Origin: Annona cherimola
Taxonomy: Eukaryota; Streptophyta; Magnoliopsida; Magnoliales; Annonaceae
NCBI GenBank assembly: GCA_030490835.1
Contig: CM059971.1
Location: 46,176,012 to 46,240,011, forward strand
DNA: 64,000 nt
Direction: 5' to 3'
This document shows, piece by piece, positions 57,506 to 64,000 of the stretch. Each line of letters starts with the position of its first letter. Positions within the stretch are counted from its first letter, which is position 1. The position numbers and the translations under genes are program-made. Below the pieces are notes generated by a model. It searched no databases. It worked only from the letters and a program-made list of their open reading frames with translations, and was not told where the DNA came from.

Positions 57506-59317
57506 ATGGCATCCCAATCTACTTCCGTTCCCGCATTTGCCGAAGGTCAATCCTTTACTAGGCCACCATTGTTTGATGGGAACAATTTTGGATATTGGAA
57601 GCTAAGAATGAAACAACTCATCATGGCTACCGATATGGACTCTTGGATTGCAATCCAAGATGGTGTAACTTTACCTATCGATGAAAGAGCTTCCAAATGG
57701 ACCGATGAGGAAGTAAGAATCGTGAAGAGCAATGCCAAAGCTATGAATTCACTATTTTGTGCTCTCACGGCATTTGAATATGATAGAGTATCCTCTTGTT
57801 TAACCGCCAAAGAGATATAGGATACATTAACCTCCATCTATGAAGGAACTTCTCAAGTCCAAGGAACGAGAAGAAATATTTTGATTGGAGAATTAGAAAA
57901 TTTTAGAATGATAGAAACAGAAAATATTTCTGAAATGTTTGCTTGATTCTCAAAAATTACTAATGCTTTGAAAGGTCTTGGAAAGGCTATATCTGAATCT
58001 GAACAGGTTATGAAGATTTTAAGGGCTTTACCGGAATCTTGGACTCCAAAGATTACTGCGATAGAAGAAGCTAAGGACCTTAACACATTGAAGCTAGAAG
58101 ACCTAATTAGCTCATTAATGTCACATGAGCTAATTAAGAAAAGAAATGAAGATCATCACAAAGGCAAAAGAGCAATTGCCTTAAAAGCCGCACAAGATTC
58201 AGACGATACTTCATCTTCACAAAATGACGATGAGATTGCCCTACTCACAAAACGATTCAGAAAATTTGTGAGGAAAGGCAGAAATTTCAGAAATTTTAAA
58301 GAAAGAAGTTCCGAAGAAAAAAAGAAAGAAACAACAAAATGTTACCGATGCGGCGGTTCGGGACACATGCAAGCCCAATGTCCAACGCCCGAAGAAAACA
58401 AGGCAAAGGAACAAAGAAAAGATCGAGGCAACAACAAAAGATTTCAAAGAAACAAAGGAAGAGGCATGTACGTAAATGAAGAAGAATCTACAATGAATAG
58501 CTCCTCAAGTGAAAAATGCGAAGTAGATTGTGCAAGAATCTGTTGCATAGCAAACACCGACATATGCTTTGCAGCAATGGAAACTTTGGAGGATCAAGCC
58601 ACTTCAACGGATTGCACGAGTAGTCAAGAGGTAACCTCCAAACAGAAATCCTTTTCAGATTTCTCTACAAATGAATGTCTTAAATGTGATGAATTAGAAG
58701 AACTTCGACAAGCTTATGATTCACCATATGAAGAAATAAAGAAATTAGGAAACAAGTTTACAATTAAGAAAAGACAATGTGATGCAGTAATAATTGTAAA
58801 TGGTAAACTTGCTTAAAAATTAGACAAGTTAAAAGATGAAAAGAATACCTTAGAAAATGAATTAGAAAAACTTAAAAACGAGAATAAATCATTAAATGAA
58901 TCTCTTGCCAAGTTCTCTAATCCAGGAGAAAATGTAAAAATGTTCTTGAAAATGACGACTCAAACTTGTAAGAAAGGACTTGGGTACAATGCACTTGAAC
59001 AAACTGAAACTAACGCTCCAAGAAATAATATCAAAACCAATTTTACTAAAATAAATCAAACAGTTTGGACAAAAAGACCAACTAATGAACAAATTACCAA
59101 ATGGCTCCCTATTTCTAGACTTCCGGGAGCTTGTAATTTCTGCAACAAGTTTGGACATAAGATATATCAATGTAAACTAAGAAAACTGCAAAACCGAGTT
59201 GCTAAATTGGTTTGGATTCCAAAATGCATTGGTTTTATGGGATCAAAGATGGATCAACTCAATCTTCAAAGGTTAACTAACTCAAACGGACCCATAAAAT
59301 GGGTACCAAAAGGATGA
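57506..59317 (+). pseudogene. Copia gag, SIRE copy 3 (three stops)
   Basis: Structural protein of the virus-like particle. It starts MASQSTSVPAFAEGQ, contains FGYWKLRMK near the N-terminus, the zinc knuckle CYRCGGSGHMQAQC near 58,341-58,382, a Lys/Glu-rich coiled-coil-like stretch (58,700-58,910) and a second knuckle, CNFCNKFGHKIYQC, near 59,132-59,173; it ends GPIKWVPKG. A single frame is kept for its whole length, interrupted by TAG at 57,818-57,820 (a TGG codon in copy 1), TGA at 57,944-57,946 and TAA at 58,814-58,816. With three stops no full Gag is expected, though pol downstream is open. Confidence 0.9.
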
Positions 59318-59327
59318 TCTCTACTAA

Positions 59328-62300
59328 ACTCAATTTTTGCAGGTTTGCCTTAAAGCTAAAGCCAATAATGTATGGTTTATGGATAGCGGTTGCTCAAGAC
59401 ACATGACAGGAGAAAAAGGACTATTTCATAAGATCAACCCATGTAATGAAGGAACAGTTGCCTTTGGTAATAATGAGAAAGGTAAAATTAAAGGTAAAGG
59501 AAACATCTATAGTATTTCTAATGCATGCATGGAAGATGTTTTGTTTGTTGAAGGACTCGAGCACAATCTAATGAGCATTAGTCAATTATGTGATGAAGGA
59601 TACAAGGTTGTGTTTGAATCATCTATATGTAATGTATTTGATGGAAAACATATCATGTTTAGTGAAAAAAGACATGGAAATGTATACTTGGTTTCACTTG
59701 ATGAACTAGATGGTCAATGTCTAATGGCCATTGATAATGATCCATGGGTTTGGCATAAAAGGCTTGGACATATAAACATGGAAAATATAAAGACCCTATG
59801 GAAAAAGAGTTTGGTAGAAGGATTACCAAAATTGAAATATGACAAGGATAAAATTTGCAAGGCATGTCAATTATCAAAACAACCTAAGATGCCTTTCTCT
59901 ACCAAAAAGGAAATTTCTACCACTAGGCCACTTGAATTGCTACACATGGATCTATATGGGCCATCCGATATTTTAACCATTGGTGGAAAGAAATATGTAT
60001 TTGTAATTGTTGATGATTTTTCAAGATTCACATGGATAATTCTCTTAGATAGCAAAGATGAAGCCTTCTCTATGTTTGCAACTTTTGTAAATTTGGTGCA
60101 AAATGAAAAACAAAGTACTATTATAACTATAAGAAGTGATCATGGTGGTGAATTTGAAAACAAACGATTCATAGAACTATGTAATGAAAAAGGAATTCAT
60201 CACACATTTTCTGCACCAAGAACTCCACAACAAAATGGAGTAGTTGAAAGGAAAAACAGAACTATACAAGAGATGGCTAGAACAATGCTAAATGAGAGCA
60301 AACTATCCAAGAAATTTTGGGGTGAAGCTGTAAATACAGCTTGTCATGTTTTGAATCGAGTTACCATTAGAGTAATCTTGAAAAAGACCCCATATGAGCT
60401 ATGGAAAGGAAGAAAACCAAATATCTCTTATTTTCATGCTTTTGGATGCACATGCTATGTTTTGAACAATGGAAAAACCAACTTGGGAAAACTAGATGCT
60501 AAAAGTGATGAGGCAATATTCCTTGGTTACTCATCAAATAGCAAAGCATATAGAGTATTCAATAAACGAAACCAAGTTGTAGAAGAGTCGATACATGTTG
60601 TCTTTGATGAGTTTAACCAAACTCCTAGAAAGGAGGATGAATTAAGTGATGCAGATGAAACAAAAGGAAAAGAACAAACAAAGGAAATCGAGCTCAAGCC
60701 AGAAAATCTCATGGAGGAAGAGGTAAGTGAAGGTAATGACTCTTACAAACCTTCAACTGATTTAAAGTTCAAAAATGCCCATCCAATTGAGCAAGTCATT
60801 GGAAATGTGTATGAAGGAGTAAAAACTAGAAGATCAAAGCAAAATATTTGTGGACAATATGCTTTTGTGTCCAAGATCGAACCAACTACCATTGAACAAG
60901 CTCTTAATGATGAAAGCTGGGTCATTGCAATGCAAGAAGAGCTAAATCAATTTGAAAGAAATGATGTATGGCATTTAGTTCCTAGACCAGATGGTCATAC
61001 AATTATTGGTACCAAATGGGTGTTTAGGAACAAATTAGATGAAAGCGGACTTGTAATTAGGAACAAGGCCAGATTAGTAGTCAAAGGGTATTCCCAAGAA
61101 GAAGGAATTGACTTTGAAGAATCATACACACCCGTGGCTAGATTAGAAGTCATACGTATTTTACTAGCATTTGCTTCTCATATGAACTTCAAATTGTTTC
61201 AAATGGATGTAAAAAGTGCATTTCTGAACGGATACTTGAATGAAGAAGTATATGTTGAACAACCCCCAGGATTTGAAGAAAAGGATCAATCGAAATATGT
61301 TTATAAATTGACCAAAGAATTATATGGACTAAAACAATCTCCAAGAGCTTGGTATGAACGGTTGAATAAATTTTTGATTGATCATAAGTTTCAAAGAGGG
61401 AAAGTTGATACTACCTTGTTCATTAAGTATAAAAGTAAAAACATTTTAATTGTACAAATTTATGTAGACGATATAATATTTGGAGCTACTGACAAAACTT
61501 TATGCCAAGAATTTTCTAAGATCATGCAGAGCGAATTCGAAATGAGCATGATGGGAGAATTGAATTTCTTTCTCGGGCTACAAATCAAGCAGCAAAAAGA
61601 AGGGATATTTGTAAATCAATCCAAATATGTCAAAGAAATGCTCAAGAAATTTGGAATGCAAAATGGTAAAGGAGCAAATACATCAATGAGTTCTACGATC
61701 AAGATCGACACAGACGAAAACGGTAAATGTATCGATCAAAAGCTCTATAGAAGCATGATAGGATCATTGTTATATTTAACTGCTTCTAGACCAGATATTT
61801 TATTCAGTGTTTGTATGTGCTCTAGATTTCAAGCATGTCCTAAAGAATCACATCTATTGGCTGTAAAAAGAATCTTTAAATATTTGATAAATACTATCAA
61901 TCTTGGACTATGGTATCCAAAGGAGTCAACACTTGACTTAATCGGCTATTCGGATGCGGATTTTGCCTGCTACAAAGTAGATAGAAAAAGTACTAGTGGA
62001 ACTTGTCAATTTCTTGGAAATATGATGGTTTCATGGTACTCAAGGAAACAAACCAGTGTTGCTCTATCTACTGCGGAGGCCGAATATATAGCCGCCGGAA
62101 GCTGTTGTGCCCAACTACTTTGGATGAAACAACAATTAAAAGATTATGGCATTGATTATTTCAATATTCCTATTAAATGTGATAATACAAGTGCTATATG
62201 TTTGACTAAGAATCCTGTACTGCATTCAAGAACAAAGCATATAGATGTAAGACATCATTTTATTAGAGAACATGTTGAGAATCATGATATTTGCTTAGAA

Positions 62301-62405
62301 TATGTGAAAACTGAAGATCAAATTGGTGATATCTTTACCAAACCTCTAGCAAAGGAATCATTTTATAAAATTAGAAATGATATGGGGATGATAGAATTAA
62401 ACTAG
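59328..62405 (+). CDS. Copia pol polyprotein, intact (SIRE copy 3)
   Basis: An unbroken frame giving about 1,022 residues counted from a TTG at 59,337; there is no convincing ATG, as expected for a pol made as a fusion with Gag. Domains: aspartic protease (D16-S-G), HHCC zinc domain (H140, H145, C174, C177), integrase with D205, D268 and E304 (35 residues between the last two, the D,D-35-E spacing), reverse transcriptase ([12 protein letters not shown] at 622-633 and YVDD at 709-712) and RNase H (SDADF at 872-876, E914, D949). It matures the particle, copies RNA to DNA and integrates it. All named catalytic residues are present. The frame is +1 relative to gag, and a TAA at 59,325-59,327 closes it just upstream. 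The stop is TAG (62,403-62,405). Confidence 0.92.
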   Translation, partial: TQFLQVCLKAKANNVWFMDSGCSRHMTGEKGLFHKINPCNEGTVAFGNNEKGKIKGKGNIYSISNACMEDVLFVEGLEHNLMSISQLCDEGYKVVFESSICNVFDGKHIMFSEKRHGNVYLVSLDELDGQCLMAIDNDPWVWHKRLGHINMENIKTLWKKSLVEGLPKLKYDKDKICKACQLSKQPKMPFSTKKEISTTRPLELLHMDLYGPSDILTIGGKKYVFVIVDDFSRFTWIILLDSKDEAFSMFATFVNLVQNEKQSTIITIRSDHGGEFENKRFIELCNEKGIHHTFSAPRTPQQNGVVERKNRTIQEMARTMLNESKLSKKFWGEAVNTACHVLNRVTIRVILKKTPYELWKGRKPNISYFHAFGCTCYVLNNGKTNLGKLDAKSDEAIFLGYSSNSKAYRVFNKRNQVVEESIHVVFDEFNQTPRKEDELSDADETKGKEQTKEIELKPENLMEEEVSEGNDSYKPSTDLKFKNAHPIEQVIGNVYEGVKTRRSKQNICGQYAFVSKIEPTTIEQALNDESWVIAMQEELNQFERNDVWHLVPRPDGHTIIGTKWVFRNKLDESGLVIRNKARLVVKGYSQEEGIDFEESYTPVARLEVIRILLAFASHMNFKLFQMDVKSAFLNGYLNEEVYVEQPPGFEEKDQSKYVYKLTKELYGLKQSPRAWYERLNKFLIDHKFQRGKVDTTLFIKYKSKNILIVQIYVDDIIFGATDKTLCQEFSKIMQSEFEMSMMGELNFFLGLQIKQQKEGIFVNQSKYVKEMLKKFGMQNGKGANTSMSSTIKIDTDENGKCIDQKLYRSMIGSLLYLTASRPDILFSVCMCSRFQACPKESHLLAVKRIFKYLINTINLGLWYPKESTLDLIGYSDADFACYKVDRKSTSGTCQFLGNMMVSWYSRKQTSVALSTAEAEYIAAGSCCAQLLWMKQQLKDYGIDYFNIPIKCDNTSAICLTKNPVLHSRTKHIDVRHHFIREHVENHDICLEYVKTEDQIGDIFTKPLAKESFYKIRNDMGMIELN

Positions 62406-62810
62406 GAAGAATTAGACAAATCTAATCTAAAAGGAGCCAAGTCGATGAGTCAAGTCGACTCCAGTGAAGTCGACTTGGGAGAAGCGAAGTCGACTTCGCC
62501 TAGGGCAAAGTCGACTCCGCGCGCGCGACGGCTCACCTTCCCCCTTCTCTTTTTCTTCTTCCTCCTCTTTCTTTCTTCTTCCTCCTCTTTCTCCCGCCAT
62601 TTCCAGCGACTTTTCTCTTCTCTCCCGGCGATTTCAAATCTCCGGCCAGTGCTCTCTCTCTCTCTCTCCTTTTCCGACAGCCTCTCCGTTTCTCTCTCTC
62701 TCTCTCTTTTTCCAACAGCCTCTCCATTTCTCTCTCTTTTACACTGCCCAGTCTTCCTTTTCTCCCATTTTATTTCACAGTCTTTCAAAGCTTTCTAAAT
62801 TCCCAAACTA
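62406..62810 (+). other. Pol-to-extra-ORF spacer, pyrimidine-rich leader
   Basis: After the pol stop the same frame stays open to TAA at 62,796-62,798. It first holds GTCGAC units like those of the LTR (62,438-62,525), then about 270 bases of CT-rich sequence with two (CT)n runs (62,652-62,668 and 62,690-62,708), then the ATG of the extra ORF 12 bases after the TAA. The phenylalanine/leucine/serine-rich peptide it would encode reflects the pyrimidine tract and is unlikely to be a real membrane segment. It looks like a 5' leader or promoter of plant-gene type. Confidence 0.6.
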
Positions 62811-64000
62811 ATGGCTCCAAAACCAAGACTCCCAAACCTAGCAGTCTCCAAACCAACACAAAGACCCGTGCCTAGACCTTCAAGGTCAAATACAGAGGAA
62901 GAAATTCCTAGGAGACAGAGGACTCCTGCGAAACGAGCCAGAGAGGAACCTTCAACCTCAACGGGTCGAAGGGTTAGATTTCAAACCGCTACCCAATCAT
63001 CAGGTCGAGCTCCGAGGTCGGAAAGTCAACCTCAAAGCTCAAATTCAGGAAGAATCCCGATCACAAAAGGGCGAGTCCTGAAAATGCCCACAACATACTT
63101 CAGAACAGAGCTTCAACACAGTCGCTTCTATAAGCACTTCTACGAGAGAAAGGTATTCATTCCAAAGATTATCAATTTTAAATTTCTCAACGATTATGAA
63201 TTCGATATAGAAGAGTTATTGGATTTTCAAGGATGGATACAGTTGTTAAAGACAGATGAAAGGGTATATCCCGATCTGACAAGGATGTTCTATTATCTGT
63301 GGGATGATAACAATTTTTCAACCTTTGTCAAAGGAACAGAGATGTATTTTGGGACTATGAATAACCAAGATCAGAATGAAGCAATACAGAGAATAGGAAG
63401 AATTTTTTTTAGTTTCATCCGAAGAAGAATCACTTCCCCGAGATCTGACAGTGGAGAAAATATACAATTAGCTAACCAAGAGTAACAAGTATCATGCAGG
63501 AACCAAGTTCCTACACTACATGGATCTTTCTCCACGGCTGAGAGTCCTCCGCTTACTCGTTGCTCACTGCATCTACCCTAAAGGCGGCGGAAGGAATCAG
63601 CTCAACCCACAGGAGGCCATGATTCTATGGAAATTGGTCAACAAGGTTAAGATCAGTCTTCCCAGATTATTCCTAGAAGCCTTGGCATGCAGAAAGGAAA
63701 ATCCGAGAGGTGTTCTACCCTACGGGACTTGGATCACGAGGATCCTAGAATACTTCGAGGTGGATATTGAAGGGGAACCATTTGAAGTCCCTAAAACCAC
63801 AAATGCCATTAATAAGGCATTGCTCCAACGAATGAAGATAAATTTGGAGCAGTTTAAGGATGACAGGATACGAGAAAAGCTGGGCGAACCAGCTCGTGAG
63901 CAAGAAGGCCATGCACAGACTGAGGGGGAGCAGCCTCCCGAGGCACCATCTGCTCCACCCCGAGACGTTCCCGAAGAGCCAGTATCTCCTATGACGCACG
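62811..64000 (+). pseudogene. Additional ORF after pol (plant transposon-protein-like), broken
   Basis: The first part (62,811-63,485, 224 codons) has a Pro/Arg/Ser-rich, basic, probably disordered N-terminus (residues 1-85), then a folded region with RFYKHFYERKVFIP near 102-115. Near 63,435-63,442 the homologous reading moves to the +1 frame. There a TAG stands at 63,469-63,471, and the frame then stays open to the window end with LSPRLRVLRLLVAHCIYPK, ISLPRLFLEALAC and LPYGTWITRILEYFEV. That pattern recalls the 'putative plant transposon protein' domain found in many plant retroelement ORFs (family recall, not searched). In SIRE elements the extra ORF after pol is often called envelope-like; I see no clear transmembrane segment here. 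The end of the ORF is outside the window. Confidence 0.65.

Larger units (their letters stand above)
55756..64000 (+). mobile_element. SIRE/Maximus-like retrotransposon copy 3, with extra ORF
   Basis: Plus-strand element starting TGTTGGAAA at 55,756; the 3' LTR is beyond the window. It has a complete 5' LTR, perfect tRNA-Met primer site, gag with three stops but no frameshift, an unbroken pol and, unlike copies 1 and 2, about 1.6 kb or more of further sequence after pol with an additional ORF. Its LTR shares the terminal and U5 blocks with copies 1 and 2 but differs strongly in U3, so it is a distinct subfamily. It cut into the LTR-like repeat that ends at 55,755. Confidence 0.9.

Noticed and set aside
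62445..62798. 117-codon ORF with a hydrophobic FFFFLLFL stretch, as a possible signal or membrane segment
   Set aside because: The hydrophobic run is the translation of a CT-rich tract. The opposite strand is just as open, and the ORF stops 12 bases before the better candidate ATG.

Overview
The window is plant nuclear DNA made almost entirely of LTR retrotransposons. I found no host gene, tRNA, rRNA or CRISPR array. Only an angiosperm (flowering plant) can be inferred, because the elements are a SIRE/Maximus-like Ty1-copia family and a chromodomain-bearing Ty3-gypsy family (chromovirus, most like Tekay/Del). The AT-rich, deeply nested layout suggests old heterochromatin.

Layout. (1) 1-23,951 is an onion of gypsy LTRs. 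An LTR running to 23,951 holds an LTR ending at 12,167. That one holds the tail of another (to 3,601) and a complete 5.5-kb solo LTR (4,914-10,421, AAATA duplication). The outermost LTR also holds SIRE copy 1 (12,462-21,184, minus strand, ATGTT duplication). (2) 23,952-27,366 is a decayed gypsy gag and protease, split by an unclassified 1.5-kb insertion. (3) 27,367-30,197 is the 3' end of a minus-strand chromovirus: LTR, polypurine tract, chromodomain and integrase. Its integrase is interrupted by a solo LTR (30,198-41,896), which is itself interrupted by SIRE copy 2 (32,172-41,204, minus strand, TGAAC duplication). The integrase resumes for about 50 bp at 41,897. (4) 41,946-55,755 holds plus-strand reverse transcriptase/RNase H and integrase relics, five more gypsy LTRs or LTR parts in both orientations, an ancient SIRE LTR relic, and two inverted copies of another LTR-like repeat. 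(5) 55,756 to the end is SIRE copy 3 on the plus strand: complete 5' LTR, tRNA-Met primer site, gag with three stops, an unbroken 1,022-codon pol, then an extra downstream ORF cut by the window edge.

How the parts relate. SIRE copies 1 and 2 run straight from pol to the polypurine tract and carry no extra ORF. Copy 3 carries a pyrimidine-rich leader and an additional ORF in the same frame as pol. All three have about ten nested-palindrome units centred on GTCGAC upstream of the LTR TATA box. The gypsy LTRs share a diagnostic 3' end (GGCGCCACA), a GC-rich core and a conserved GTAAGT downstream of the TATA box. They also carry arrays of 16-nt hairpins whose stems vary by paired changes. Most premature stops in the SIRE copies are C-to-T or G-to-A changes, as expected of methylated, silenced DNA.

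LTR boundaries come from matching terminal motifs and target-site duplications by eye. Family names rest on protein motifs, and no alignment was run.
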